DNA of 64,000 bases. Origin: Sulfurovum sp. UBA4779 (GTDB lineage: Bacteria; Campylobacterota; Campylobacteria; Campylobacterales; Sulfurovaceae). The translations under genes were made by a program, and so were the position numbers. The stretch is taken from contig DHHF01000006.1 in the NCBI GenBank assembly GCA_002403155.1, positions 131,073 through 195,072 on the forward strand. Reading direction: 5' to 3'. Shown here in pieces: positions 15,814-24,659 of the stretch. Within the stretch, counting starts at the first letter, position 1, and every line of letters begins with the position of its first letter. Under the pieces are notes generated by a model. The model did not search any database, was not told where the DNA came from, and worked only from the letters and a program-made list of their open reading frames with translations.

Positions 15814-17139
15814 ATGTTTAAACAAATATTGCCATTAAGCTCAATCGTCGGACTGAGGTTTTTCGGGCTGTTTGTCGTACTGCCGGTACTGAGCAGCTAT
15901 GCCATAGGGCTTGATGGCGCCAATGCAATGCTGGCAGGCATTGTAATGGGCGGATATGCCATCACTCAGGCGATCTTTCAAGTACCTTTTGGCCATCTCA
16001 GCGACAGGATAGGACGCAAAAATGCCATATTGATAGGCTCAGTCATATTTCTGATCGGCTCGGTAGTATCTGCGATAAGTACCGATATCTATATGTTGAT
16101 GCTTGGCAGATTTTTACAGGGTACCGGCGCAGTAGGCGCAGTGGTCAGTGCGATGATAAGCGACTTGGTACGGGAAGAGCAGCGAAGCCATGCCATGGCA
16201 ATGATGGGCGGTACGATCGCCATGAGCTTTGTGGCCGCCATGATCATCTCTCCCCTCATGAGCGGAGTATGGGGTGTGCCGGGTCTGTTTTGGCTCACTG
16301 CTGCGCTTACAGTAGCAACGATTATCATGCTTTATACCATTATCCCGGAGAGTCCAAAAATCATACATACTTTCAGCGAGGAAGAAAAAGGGTTAAAAGG
16401 CGTACTTGCCGACAAACAGCTTGGCAAAATGTATATCACATTTCTTTTCCACTCCTCTGTGATGACCATGGCATTCTTCCTCATCCCCCTTGTGATGACA
16501 TCGGCCCATGACGGATTTGGCTGGGCCAAAGCGGAACTTTGGAAAATCTATCTGCCCGCCGTCTTTCTTGGGATGCTTGCCATGGGACCTTCCGCCGTAT
16601 TCGGAGAAAAATACGGCAAGGGCAAACAGGTATTCATCATTTCGATTCTTTTGAACGTTTTAGGCTTTATGATGATGGGATATGCCCCTTCGGCTTTAGT
16701 CTTTGGGATAGGAGCAGCGCTCTTTTTTATAGGATTTATGATGTTTGAACCGCTTTTACAGAGTTTTGTGTCCAAAATGGCAAAAACACACCAGAAAGGA
16801 CTGGCGCTAGGCATCGCAAATACTTTCGGATATATCGGAACATTCCTTGGCGGGATTTTGGCGGGATATGTCATGCAACATTACACCAAAACCGCCCTTG
16901 CCTGGATCGTCTTTATGATAGGCGCGGCATGGATAGCATGGATCATCTCCATGAAAAACCCAAACAGCAGAGGCAACGTCTATCTTCCGCTGGATATCTT
17001 CGACAGAGAGAAAGTTGCCGCACTCAAATCCCACCCCGCCATTGTAGAGACCTACATCAATGAAACGGAAAATATTGCGATTATCAAGTATGAAAAAGAG
17101 CTGATTGACGAAGATGAGATCAGAGGGATGTTAAGCTAA
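15814..17139 (+). CDS. YajR-like MFS transporter with C-terminal YAM-like domain
   Basis: 441 residues: twelve membrane helices in about the first 385, then a soluble tail of about 55 residues. GHLSDRIGRK is the MFS motif A between helices 2 and 3, and GRFLQGTGAVGAVVSAM matches YajR helix 4. The tail (from about residue 390, with IVETYINETENIAIIKYEKE) resembles the small ferredoxin-like YAM domain that E. coli YajR carries. The substrate of YajR is not established, so a drug-efflux label would be a guess. It is the only plus-strand gene in the first 24 kb. Confidence 0.8.
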   Translation: MFKQILPLSSIVGLRFFGLFVVLPVLSSYAIGLDGANAMLAGIVMGGYAITQAIFQVPFGHLSDRIGRKNAILIGSVIFLIGSVVSAISTDIYMLMLGRFLQGTGAVGAVVSAMISDLVREEQRSHAMAMMGGTIAMSFVAAMIISPLMSGVWGVPGLFWLTAALTVATIIMLYTIIPESPKIIHTFSEEEKGLKGVLADKQLGKMYITFLFHSSVMTMAFFLIPLVMTSAHDGFGWAKAELWKIYLPAVFLGMLAMGPSAVFGEKYGKGKQVFIISILLNVLGFMMMGYAPSALVFGIGAALFFIGFMMFEPLLQSFVSKMAKTHQKGLALGIANTFGYIGTFLGGILAGYVMQHYTKTALAWIVFMIGAAWIAWIISMKNPNSRGNVYLPLDIFDREKVAALKSHPAIVETYINETENIAIIKYEKELIDEDEIRGMLS

Positions 17140-17158
17140 GGCCTAACATACCAATTTT

Positions 17159-19147
17159 TTAAAGTTCGCACTCCTCAAGCTTCACTTCACGGTACGCTAC
17201 TCCCATCAGTTTGCAAGCGCGTTTCATGATCCCTTCTTGGGTAAATCCGAACTTTTCAAAAAGCTGTTCTGCCGGCGCAGAGGCGCCAAAACTTTCCATG
17301 CCAAGCACATCATCGGCATATCGGTAGTACTCTGTAGCCGTTGCAGCTTCGACTGCCAAAACTTTTGTACTTGCATCAATCACCTGTGCTTTGTAGGCTT
17401 CGTCTTGCTCGTTGAAAAGGTCCATACACGGCACGGATACCACATTGGCCTTGATTCCCAATGCAGTCAGGTAGCAAGCTGCTTGCAAACACGGCATCAA
17501 TTCAGACCCTGAAGCCATCAGTGTTAGGTTTGCATTCTTTCGTTTCTTAACGATATATGCACCTTTTGATACATCGCCGAAATCCCTTTTTGGTTTAAGC
17601 GTTTTGAGTTTTTGGCGGGAAAGCACAAAACCGTGAGGCGCCTTGATGTTCAATGCACACTTCCAAGCCTCGATATTTTCCGTCGCATCCGCAGGACGCC
17701 ATACATAGAAGTTTGGCATTGCCCTATACTGGCTAAGCTGTTCGATCGGCTCATGCGTCGGGCCGTCTTCTCCGACCCCGATACTATCGTGCGTCCAAAT
17801 AAAAAAGTTCTGGATACCGGACAATGCCGCAATACGCGCGCTGGGTTTTAGATAGTCGCTAAAGATAAAAAATGTTGCGTTAAATGGCATCACCGTGCCA
17901 TACAATGCCATTGCATTGGTTATTGCGGCCATAGAGTGCTCCCGGATGCCAAAATGCATATTTTTGCCTTTCGGAAAATCGCCCATATTTTTTAATTCTG
18001 TTTTGTTTGACGGAGCAAGATCGGCAGACCCCCCGATGAAACCGGGGATTGCCGTTGCTATGGCATTGAGAATTTTTCCGTTGGAATCTCTGGTTGCCAT
18101 CTCTTTGTCATTGGTAAAATCTGGAAAATTGATCGCTGATAAATCGGGGTTGAGCAGTCTTTCCAGCGCTTCGTTTTGTTCGATAAGCGGCGCCTCTTTT
18201 TGTCTGTGGATCCACTCTTTTTCTGCCAATTCACCCTCTTCCAGCGCGCATCTGAAACGTACCAACACATCTTCAGGGATATAGAATTTCTCATCCGCAG
18301 AAAAGCCCAATTTTTCCTTGGATACCCTAATCGTCTCTTCTCCTAGCGGTGCTCCGTGTGTTTCATGGCTTCCCTCTAGCCCCTCTGCATATCTTCCTAT
18401 GATTGTATTGGCAATGATGATCGTCGGCTTGGCTGCCTCTTTGATTTCGTGCAGCGCTTTGTCGATATCATCATAACAATGCCCGTTGATTTTGATCACA
18501 TTCCAATTTTGGGCTTCAAAACGTTTTGCGACATCCTCGCTCCATGCAATTTTTGTATCGCCCTCTATGGTAATTTCATTGCTGTCATAGATCAGCACAA
18601 GGTCTTTAAGCTCAAGACGTCCGGCCAAAGCACATGCTTCATAGCTGATCCCCTCTTGCAGGTCCCCGTCACCGCAAAAACAATACACCTTATGATCAAT
18701 CAGTTTGCAAGTTTCCGAGTTTACCTGATTTGCCGTATAGGCTTGCGCCATAGCAAAACCGACGGCATTGGCAACCCCCTGCCCCAAAGGCCCGGTCGTA
18801 ATCTCTACCCCCGGCGTATGGCCATACTCAGGATGCCCCGGGGTTTTAGAATCAAGCTGACGAAAGTTTTTAAGATCATCAATGCTCACATCATATCCCC
18901 AAAGATGAAGCAATGAATAAATCAATGCAGACGCATGCCCTCCCGAAAAAACCAGTCTGTCCCTGTTGAGCCACTGAGGATTTTTCGGATTATGATTAAG
19001 ATGTTCGCTTAATACAACTGCAATGTCAGCCAGTCCCATCGGCGCACCGGGGTGCCCGGAGTTTGCTTGCTGTACCATATCTGCTGCTAAAAATCGAATG
19101 GTGTTGGCCATCTTTCGGCGCATGCTGTTCTGCTCTGTCATTACCAT
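17159..19147 (-). CDS. tkt: transketolase
   Basis: 662 residues. Thiamine-diphosphate enzyme of the pentose phosphate and, if present, Calvin cycles. It moves two-carbon units between sugars. GDGDLQEG with downstream NEITI is the ThDP/Mg site, GHPGAPMG and HGAPLG are substrate regions, and DSIGVGEDGPTHEP and IREHSM belong to the Pyr domain. The ATG at 19147 has AGGA seven bases before it. It lies five bases after ispA and converges on the YajR-like gene. Confidence 0.95.
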   Translation of the reverse strand: MVMTEQNSMRRKMANTIRFLAADMVQQANSGHPGAPMGLADIAVVLSEHLNHNPKNPQWLNRDRLVFSGGHASALIYSLLHLWGYDVSIDDLKNFRQLDSKTPGHPEYGHTPGVEITTGPLGQGVANAVGFAMAQAYTANQVNSETCKLIDHKVYCFCGDGDLQEGISYEACALAGRLELKDLVLIYDSNEITIEGDTKIAWSEDVAKRFEAQNWNVIKINGHCYDDIDKALHEIKEAAKPTIIIANTIIGRYAEGLEGSHETHGAPLGEETIRVSKEKLGFSADEKFYIPEDVLVRFRCALEEGELAEKEWIHRQKEAPLIEQNEALERLLNPDLSAINFPDFTNDKEMATRDSNGKILNAIATAIPGFIGGSADLAPSNKTELKNMGDFPKGKNMHFGIREHSMAAITNAMALYGTVMPFNATFFIFSDYLKPSARIAALSGIQNFFIWTHDSIGVGEDGPTHEPIEQLSQYRAMPNFYVWRPADATENIEAWKCALNIKAPHGFVLSRQKLKTLKPKRDFGDVSKGAYIVKKRKNANLTLMASGSELMPCLQAACYLTALGIKANVVSVPCMDLFNEQDEAYKAQVIDASTKVLAVEAATATEYYRYADDVLGMESFGASAPAEQLFEKFGFTQEGIMKRACKLMGVAYREVKLEECEL

Positions 19148-19151
19148 GTAA

Positions 19152-20003
19152 CTATCCTTTGTGTCTATGTAAATATTGATTTATGAGGGGGTGCAAAGCT
19201 GTTTTGAGCTTCTCATCGAAAGCTTCAAATCGTCTTTGTAAATCTTTTGCCAGTGTATCGGCTTGCGCCATGCTCTCTTCCAGTCCCAAAAGATTGACAA
19301 AGCTATTTTTGTCATTATCGTTTTTTGTCGTTTTCCCGGACTCTTCTTCATTTTGCGTTGCATCGATAATATCGTCTTGTATCTGAAAAAGCAATCCCAA
19401 ATCTATCCCGAAAGCGTACAGCTCCTCTTGCGTCTTTTTCTCCAGGCAAACAATCACCGCACCCATCTGCAAACTTGCGGCGATAAGTTTTGCGGTTTTA
19501 TTGATATGCAAAAATTTGACCTGTTCAATATCCAGCGGTTTGTTTTCAAAATAGCAGTCGATCGCCTGCCCCAATACCATGCCCCTGCTTCCCCCGTTAT
19601 AGGCAAGCAGTTCAACCAGCTTTATTTTTACATCATCACGCAGCGGTGCCTTGGCGATAAGATAAAAAGCATCGGTATTCAGCGCATCGCCGGCAAGGAT
19701 GGCAGTCGTTTCATCATAGCGTTTATGCAGTGTCATATGCCCCCGGCGCAAATCGGCATTATCCATCGCCGGCAAATCATCATGGATCAAAGAATAGGTA
19801 TGAAACATCTCCAAAGAAAGTGCCACGGGCAAAGCAGAAGAGTAGAGCATAGGCGCATAGGCTTCGACGATGCTCAGCAGCAGCATAGGGCGAAATCGCT
19901 TGCCCCCTGCATCCAGCATTGCAGCCAAAGCCTCTTCGTAGATGGGATGAAAACTTGGCACACGGGGCAAATTTTCTTTCAAGTAGGTTTCAAATCTTTG
20001 CAT
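19152..20003 (-). CDS. ispA: farnesyl/geranyl diphosphate synthase
   Basis: 283 residues, an all-helical prenyl transferase. It condenses isopentenyl diphosphate with allylic diphosphates for quinone and undecaprenyl lipids. GGKRFRPML, the first aspartate-rich motif DDLPAMD with RRG, and the second motif DDIID are all present. Length fits the short-chain IspA class. A TATAAT sits 27 bases upstream of the start. tkt follows immediately, so ispA-tkt is one transcript, and dxr elsewhere in the window serves the same pathway. Confidence 0.92.
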   Translation of the reverse strand: MQRFETYLKENLPRVPSFHPIYEEALAAMLDAGGKRFRPMLLLSIVEAYAPMLYSSALPVALSLEMFHTYSLIHDDLPAMDNADLRRGHMTLHKRYDETTAILAGDALNTDAFYLIAKAPLRDDVKIKLVELLAYNGGSRGMVLGQAIDCYFENKPLDIEQVKFLHINKTAKLIAASLQMGAVIVCLEKKTQEELYAFGIDLGLLFQIQDDIIDATQNEEESGKTTKNDNDKNSFVNLLGLEESMAQADTLAKDLQRRFEAFDEKLKTALHPLINQYLHRHKG

Positions 20004-20030
20004 CGATACTCTTTGGGTTTGGTTGATAAA

Positions 20031-20036
20031 ATTATA
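20031..20036 (-). promoter_or_regulatory. -10 box for ispA-tkt
   Basis: TATAAT on the minus strand in the context TTGGATATAAT, 27 bases before the ispA ATG. No -35 box is recognisable. Confidence 0.5.
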
Positions 20037-20162
20037 TCCAATTAGGATAAAACAACCCTATACAAAATTGATATGGCCAAACAATATCCGTCCGAATCTT
20101 TTGCAGTATCGTATCAGGAATGACTCTTTGGCAAACAGAGGCTCTTTGATACGCTGTTAGAT

Positions 20163-20480
20163 TTATTTCCATAGCTGTATCGGCGAAGTGGCAACAGTGC
20201 AGTGAGAGAGCAGTTTGCCATGTTCAACAATAAACTTCTCGATCGCCTCTTGGGTATCAACGGCTTCAATGACAATCGGCAACCCCTCCAGCAAATCCGC
20301 CAAACGAATCTGACGCACCTGCTTTGAGCTTCCATACCCCATAATCCCCCGCATTACCGTTACTCCCTGGATCGACGCTTCATGCAAGTTCTCAACAATC
20401 TGACGAAAAAGAACATTTCCTTCATATGCATAATCTTCAGCAGTAAAAATAGTAAGACGCAATCCTTTGACAAAATCCAT
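20163..20480 (-). CDS. DUF190 family protein linked to CrcB
   Basis: 105 residues. The sequence GVTVMRGIMGYGS and the LPIVIEAVD segment are typical of DUF190, a small PII-like fold often encoded beside crcB. It starts 18 bases after crcB, so the two are cotranscribed. A regulatory or accessory role for the fluoride channel is inferred from linkage and is not established. Confidence 0.8.
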   Translation of the reverse strand: MDFVKGLRLTIFTAEDYAYEGNVLFRQIVENLHEASIQGVTVMRGIMGYGSSKQVRQIRLADLLEGLPIVIEAVDTQEAIEKFIVEHGKLLSHCTVATSPIQLWK

Positions 20481-20498
20481 TGATACTTCCTTTTTGCT

Positions 20499-20870
20499 TT
20501 AAAGCATTCTTGCAGCCATTATCCCGCCCATTCCCGCAGCAAATCCGGCAATCACCGTTAAAAACAGGTTGAGAACCGCTTTGATGCTTTCTCCATTGAT
20601 CGCCAGCGAGAGCGTTTCAAAAGCAAAGGAACTAAACGTTGTAAATCCGCCCAAAAATCCGGTCACAACCAAAAGTCTTATAGCGGGAGAGACCGTCAGT
20701 CTCTCCACTGCGATTGTCATAAAAAAAAGAATCAAAAAAGATCCGATCACATTCACAACAAGCGTACCGTAGGGAAAATTTTTGCCGCACAGCAAAGCAC
20801 AGCTTATCCCCGTTGCATAACGGGCAATACTGCCGACTCCCCCGCCGATAAACACTGCAAGCCATTCCAT
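20499..20870 (-). CDS. crcB: fluoride ion channel CrcB/Fluc
   Basis: 123 residues with four membrane helices. Fluc channels are dual-topology dimers that let fluoride leave the cell. GGGVGSIARYATG at the N-terminus, the YGTLVVNVIGSF asparagine region and GFLGGFTTFSSF are the channel signatures. No fluoride riboswitch is recognisable in the 111 bases upstream. The DUF190 gene follows. Confidence 0.93.
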   Translation of the reverse strand: MEWLAVFIGGGVGSIARYATGISCALLCGKNFPYGTLVVNVIGSFLILFFMTIAVERLTVSPAIRLLVVTGFLGGFTTFSSFAFETLSLAINGESIKAVLNLFLTVIAGFAAGMGGIMAARML

Positions 20871-20981
20871 CTGTTTTTATTGCTCCCTCTTCTAAAAAAG
20901 ATAAAACATTTTAACACAAATATAAAATAAAACACATTTTAAGCCGTTTTGCAGCATACCAGCCCTTCAAACAAAACAATG

Positions 20982-21506
20982 TTACGGTTTCATAGAAACG
21001 GCACATTTGCCGGCTATCTCATCAATAATCTCGTTTATCTGCTTGGAAGAAACATCTACAATGACATCTGCCACTTCTTTGTAAGCTTTTTCCCGCTCTT
21101 TGTAAAGTTTTTTTGCCTCTTTTTCTTTGGCAAACAAAGGCCTTTTAGCAAGTTTTGCTTTGGCGTTTTTGGCATTTTTGAGCCGTTTGAGTATCCATTC
21201 AAACGGAGCATCCAACAATACAACCGTCCCCAGCGCTTTAAGATTGTTTACTTTGTAAAAGCCGCCCCCGCAGCTTATGAGCGTCTCATCCACACATTTC
21301 TCTATCCAATCGGCAGTTGCTTGCTCTTGCGCTCTAAAATAGGCTTCGCCCTCTTTTTCAAATATTTTTTTAATCTCTTTGTTTTCTTTTGATTCGATCA
21401 GATCGTCCGTATCGATAATATAGGTACCGTATTTTTTGGCAAAAGCACGTGCCGTCGTCCCTTTCCCCACTCCCATAAAACCTATAAATATAATATTTTT
21501 TTTCAA
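20982..21506 (-). CDS. aroK: shikimate kinase
   Basis: 174 residues. Phosphorylates shikimate in aromatic amino acid synthesis. FMGVGKGTTARAFA is the P-loop, DTDDLIE and ISCGGGFY bind shikimate, and RPLF lies in the lid. The start is TTG at 21504-21506, preceded by AAGGG seven bases upstream. No in-frame ATG lies near enough to keep the P-loop. The C-terminus extends slightly past the usual end. Confidence 0.92.
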   Translation of the reverse strand: MKKNIIFIGFMGVGKGTTARAFAKKYGTYIIDTDDLIESKENKEIKKIFEKEGEAYFRAQEQATADWIEKCVDETLISCGGGFYKVNNLKALGTVVLLDAPFEWILKRLKNAKNAKAKLAKRPLFAKEKEAKKLYKEREKAYKEVADVIVDVSSKQINEIIDEIAGKCAVSMKP

Positions 21507-21577
21507 ATCTTGACCCTTTGCTTCTTACGTTAAACGTATTTGTTTAGTGTTGCTTTTTATTCGTCCCAAGCCGATAA

Positions 21578-21817
21578 TTACACCATGTTGTAACGTGCAA
21601 TAATTCTTTTTAGCCGCTTGCGCAGATTTTTAAGCGCCTCTACGGCATTTTTGCCTTCTGCAATGAGGGATTCGAATTCGTCAAATTGGATTTTTGCAAC
21701 CCAGCCGATTTTAGTATGAAATTTAATGCCCACAAAACGCACTTCGCCATAATGCTCTTTTGCCATTTTATAGATACGCTCGATCCTTCCCTCTACCGTT
21801 TTGACTTCTTTGCTCAT
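21578..21817 (-). CDS. small conserved-looking basic protein, function unknown
   Basis: 79 residues, soluble, rich in lysine and arginine. The C-terminus NAVEALKNLRKRLKRIIARYN is a basic amphipathic helix that could bind nucleic acid. The middle FVGIKFHTKIGWVAKIQFDEFES looks like a small beta-sheet. ATG at 21817 is chosen over the upstream TTG because AAGGG lies six bases before it. I do not recognise a named family. Position next to aroK gives no functional hint. Confidence 0.6.
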   Translation of the reverse strand: MSKEVKTVEGRIERIYKMAKEHYGEVRFVGIKFHTKIGWVAKIQFDEFESLIAEGKNAVEALKNLRKRLKRIIARYNMV

Positions 21818-21904
21818 CGTCAACCCTTTTTAGCACAATTATAACATAAGCCAAAACATAGAACAAAAAACCCTCAAGAAAAATACCTACCATTTGAAAA
21901 ACAC

Positions 21905-23230
21905 TTAAACTTTTAGTTGCTGCCATTTGCCTTTTTCAAACACAACCCAAAGCCAAATTGCTTTCACAAACGTATCGCATATCATCGCCAAATAAACCCA
22001 TACAATAGACTCAAAATAAAAAGTAAGCACGAATGCAGGAAGGATGCGGATAAACCAAAGCGAAACAAGGTTGATTTTGAGGGTTCTTTTTGTATCCCCT
22101 GCACCCCTAAGCGCTCCGGATAAGACAAAGTTGAAAGCCAACGGAATCTGCGAAAATCCCACAACACGCAAATAAAGGCTTGCCTCTTCGATCGTCTGCG
22201 TATCGTCCGTAAAAAACCGAACAATCTTTTCAGGAACAAAGATCATAAAAAAAGAAAGAAAAAACATAAACCCTATCGTATACTTCAGTACAAGCAACAC
22301 ATCTTCTTTGGCTTGCTGCGGCTTTTTGGCCCCCAACCCTTGCCCCATCAAAGCCATCGCCGCAATCGTAAATCCGATACCGGGCATAAAAGCCAATCCC
22401 TCTACCCTCAATCCTATCTGATATCCTGCCAACGCTTCGGTGCCGTACCGTGCAATGATTGCCGTAAAAAGCATAAAGCTTCCAAATGTCAGTAGCCGTT
22501 CAAACGACGCGGGGATTCCCACTTTCAGGGCACGACGAAGCAAAGATACACTATAGCGCAGCAAAGGAGTAAAACGCGTATATCGGCGCATATAAAGAAA
22601 AACATATACCGTCACTTCAAGGAGGTTGACCATCACCGTCCCGACGGCCGCACCCCTCACGCCAAGCTCCGGAAAACCCCAATTTCCAAAAATCAAAAGA
22701 TAATTCAACCAAATATTGAGCAAGATCGAGATGACTTTTATCTTCATGGGTGTTTTGGTGTCGCCTGCAGAATTGAGTGCTGAGATAAAAACCGATTTCA
22801 CAAAAAGAAAAGGTATCATCAAGGTAAGCAATTGCACATAGGAAATACCCAAATTTGTCACCAGAGGATCGGTTCCGAGCCAAATATAAATCTTTTCAGA
22901 AAAAACATACCATAGCCCGCTTGCAGGCACACTTAAAAAAACCGCAAACCAAAGCAGCGTAGAAAGCCCCAGGGAGGCACGCTTGATCTGTTTTGCGCCT
23001 ATAAATCTGGATAAAAGTGCGCCGGTTCCTACATGCAGCATCGTTAAAACCCCAAAAACCAGCATCAATGACTGAAGCCCAAGCCCTACCGCTGCAACGG
23101 CAAATGCAGAAAGCCGGCCCACCATGATAAGATCGATAATCACCTGCAGCATATCAAGCAGCGAATTGATCGCCGCAGGGACAGAAAGCCGGAGTATTTT
23201 TTGATGCTTGGAAGGAAAGTATCGTATCAA
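21905..23230 (-). CDS. MATE family efflux transporter
   Basis: 441 residues with twelve membrane helices. MATE proteins export cationic drugs or metabolites using Na+ or H+. The repeated half-motifs (PAAINSLLDMLQVIIDLIMVG; GIPASFERLLTFGSFM) and QIGLRVEGLAFMPGIGF are typical. A longer open frame runs upstream to 23512 but overlaps the neighbouring gene and reads as noise. I therefore place the start at the TTG at 23228-23230, giving a family-length protein beginning IRYFPSKHQK. Substrate unknown. Confidence 0.85.
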   Translation of the reverse strand: MIRYFPSKHQKILRLSVPAAINSLLDMLQVIIDLIMVGRLSAFAVAAVGLGLQSLMLVFGVLTMLHVGTGALLSRFIGAKQIKRASLGLSTLLWFAVFLSVPASGLWYVFSEKIYIWLGTDPLVTNLGISYVQLLTLMIPFLFVKSVFISALNSAGDTKTPMKIKVISILLNIWLNYLLIFGNWGFPELGVRGAAVGTVMVNLLEVTVYVFLYMRRYTRFTPLLRYSVSLLRRALKVGIPASFERLLTFGSFMLFTAIIARYGTEALAGYQIGLRVEGLAFMPGIGFTIAAMALMGQGLGAKKPQQAKEDVLLVLKYTIGFMFFLSFFMIFVPEKIVRFFTDDTQTIEEASLYLRVVGFSQIPLAFNFVLSGALRGAGDTKRTLKINLVSLWFIRILPAFVLTFYFESIVWVYLAMICDTFVKAIWLWVVFEKGKWQQLKV

Positions 23231-23247
23231 AGGGGCTCTTTTGTTTT

Positions 23248-23610
23248 TTAAGATGATATCCCGGCGAGCGCAGAAAGATAAAAATACAATCCTGCAATCC
23301 CTGCACCGGCCCATCCCAAACTCCACAAAACTGCATCTATTTTTTTTTGAGACTGAAACATCTTGACTGTTTTGTATAAGACACCCATATAAAATATCAA
23401 AACAAAAATGACGGGGAAATAGGCCATAAACGTTAAATTGTGCTTTTTGGCTGCTATGTGCAGCGCTGCAAAAGAGGTATGGACAACTCCATACACCAAA
23501 AGAAATATACATGCCTGAAAAACAAAAAATATAATCTTGGCTGCTTTTTCGTTTTGTCTGTCGTCATAATATTGCATCTGTTTTGCGGCCGATGTTACAC
23601 TGTCGGCCAT
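23248..23610 (-). CDS. membrane protein of unknown function between DUF4389 and MATE genes
   Basis: 120 residues from the ATG at 23610, with three or four hydrophobic segments (near 25-45, 55-75 and 95-115). It overlaps the DUF4389 gene by 16 bases if this start is right. A TTG at 23625 and an ATG at 23577 are alternatives and no Shine-Dalgarno decides. The MATE start lies 17 bases beyond its stop. I do not recognise the family. Tight packing suggests a three-gene membrane-protein operon. Confidence 0.6.
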   Translation of the reverse strand: MADSVTSAAKQMQYYDDRQNEKAAKIIFFVFQACIFLLVYGVVHTSFAALHIAAKKHNLTFMAYFPVIFVLIFYMGVLYKTVKMFQSQKKIDAVLWSLGWAGAGIAGLYFYLSALAGISS

Positions 23611-23867
23611 TCGCCGGAAGGCCAAGGTTTTTTATCGCTGTTAAAACTCACATACAACACAAGCTCTTTGGAGTATTCTGATAAATTTTTTGTAAACTGC
23701 AGAAGCTGTTTGTTAGGCTCTTTACCTATCCAGCTATAAATAAACTGGGTAATGGCGATCACAAAAAGTACCATTGAGATAAATCGTATCAAGATCAAAT
23801 ACAAAATTGTATAAAGCACCCTCTCGATGCTGGGTTTTGGCTGCATAGTGTTCTGCGGGTTTTCCAT
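23595..23867 (-). CDS. DUF4389 family membrane protein
   Basis: 90 residues with one long hydrophobic segment (about 16-45), then GKEPNKQLLQF and a C-terminal YVSFNSDKKPWP. This matches DUF4389 proteins, in which a GEPN motif and an NSEERPFPF-like end are shared. Function unknown. ATG at 23867 is preferred to the one six bases upstream because AAGG is six bases before it. It is first in a run with the unknown membrane protein and the MATE transporter. Confidence 0.7.
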   Translation of the reverse strand: MENPQNTMQPKPSIERVLYTILYLILIRFISMVLFVIAITQFIYSWIGKEPNKQLLQFTKNLSEYSKELVLYVSFNSDKKPWPSGEWPTV

Positions 23868-24073
23868 AGCCATCCTTTTTGCTTTATTGTATCAAATTTC
23901 TTTATTTTTAGACATATAAAATGCCTGAACTTGGAAAATACTGTCTGCACCGCCGCGGAAAACAGTCTATGCTTTCTTTGTGTATTTGTTTTTTGAAATC
24001 TCTTTGTTTTTATTATAAAATCTGTATTCTTATAAAAATAAACTAAAATAAAATGTCAAATAAAAGGCATCAA

Positions 24074-24589
24074 ATGAGACTGTTTGTCGCTTCTCCTGTT
24101 GTAATGGATCATTATATTGCTATCCGGAAAGATTTTGAGGGCATCATTGAAGGCAAATGGGTCAAAGAAAAAAATCTGCATCTTACATGGGTGTTTCTTG
24201 GGGACATTGAAGACATCAAGCCTCTTATTGGGCAATTAAACCATATTTCGCCGTTAGAAAACGCTATCGATATTTCTGATTTGGGTTGTTTTGGAAGGCC
24301 GCCTAAAATTTTGTATGCCAAAACCCAAGAACAACCATTTTTCCATAAAGCAAAAGAGTTTGCAAGCGCAGGTTTTAAACTTGACGGTTTTCAGCCGCAC
24401 ATTACATTGTGCCGTATTAAAAAAATACATAACCATAAAGCTTACAACAAAATGATAAGGCACTATCAAGGCAAAATACTAGGCTCAGTAATGCCTCAGA
24501 TTTTTCTTTATCAAAGCATACTGGATGAAAAAGGCCCAACCTATAAACGTTTATTTCACGGAAAAACGATCAAGGGACAGAAGTTTTAA
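24074..24589 (+). CDS. thpR: RNA 2',3'-cyclic phosphodiesterase (2'-5' RNA ligase family)
   Basis: 171 residues of the 2H phosphoesterase fold. The two catalytic histidine motifs are visible: HLTWVFLG and HITLCRI. The enzyme opens 2',3'-cyclic phosphate ends of RNA and can act weakly as a ligase. The ATG at 24074 is chosen over the one at 24053 because AAGG lies just upstream and the protein then begins MRLFVAS, as usual in the family. It is a lone plus-strand gene converging on thiG. Confidence 0.88.
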   Translation: MRLFVASPVVMDHYIAIRKDFEGIIEGKWVKEKNLHLTWVFLGDIEDIKPLIGQLNHISPLENAIDISDLGCFGRPPKILYAKTQEQPFFHKAKEFASAGFKLDGFQPHITLCRIKKIHNHKAYNKMIRHYQGKILGSVMPQIFLYQSILDEKGPTYKRLFHGKTIKGQKF

Positions 24590-24599
24590 AATTTTATAC

Positions 24600-24631
24600 A
24601 AAAAGCCGTATCTAAAATCTTAGATACGGCT
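24600..24631 (-). terminator. intrinsic terminator after thiG
   Basis: AGCCGTATCTAA and TTAGATACGGCT form a perfect 12-bp stem with a four-base loop. On the minus strand the stem is followed by TTTTTGTAT, so it terminates thiG transcription. On the plus strand the A-run precedes the stem and no T-run follows, so it should act mainly in one direction, although it lies just after thpR. Confidence 0.85.
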
Positions 24632-24659
24632 GTAGAAATTCAGTTCAGGCAAAAACACC

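Noticed and set aside
20871..20981. Fluoride riboswitch upstream of crcB
   Set aside because: I looked for the conserved GGCGAUGG/CGCC and downstream motifs and did not find them. The spacer is plain A/T-rich DNA.
23231..23512. N-terminal extension of the MATE frame to a start at 23512
   Set aside because: It overlaps the neighbouring membrane-protein gene over almost its whole length, is cysteine-rich noise, and family members start near IRYFPSKHQK.
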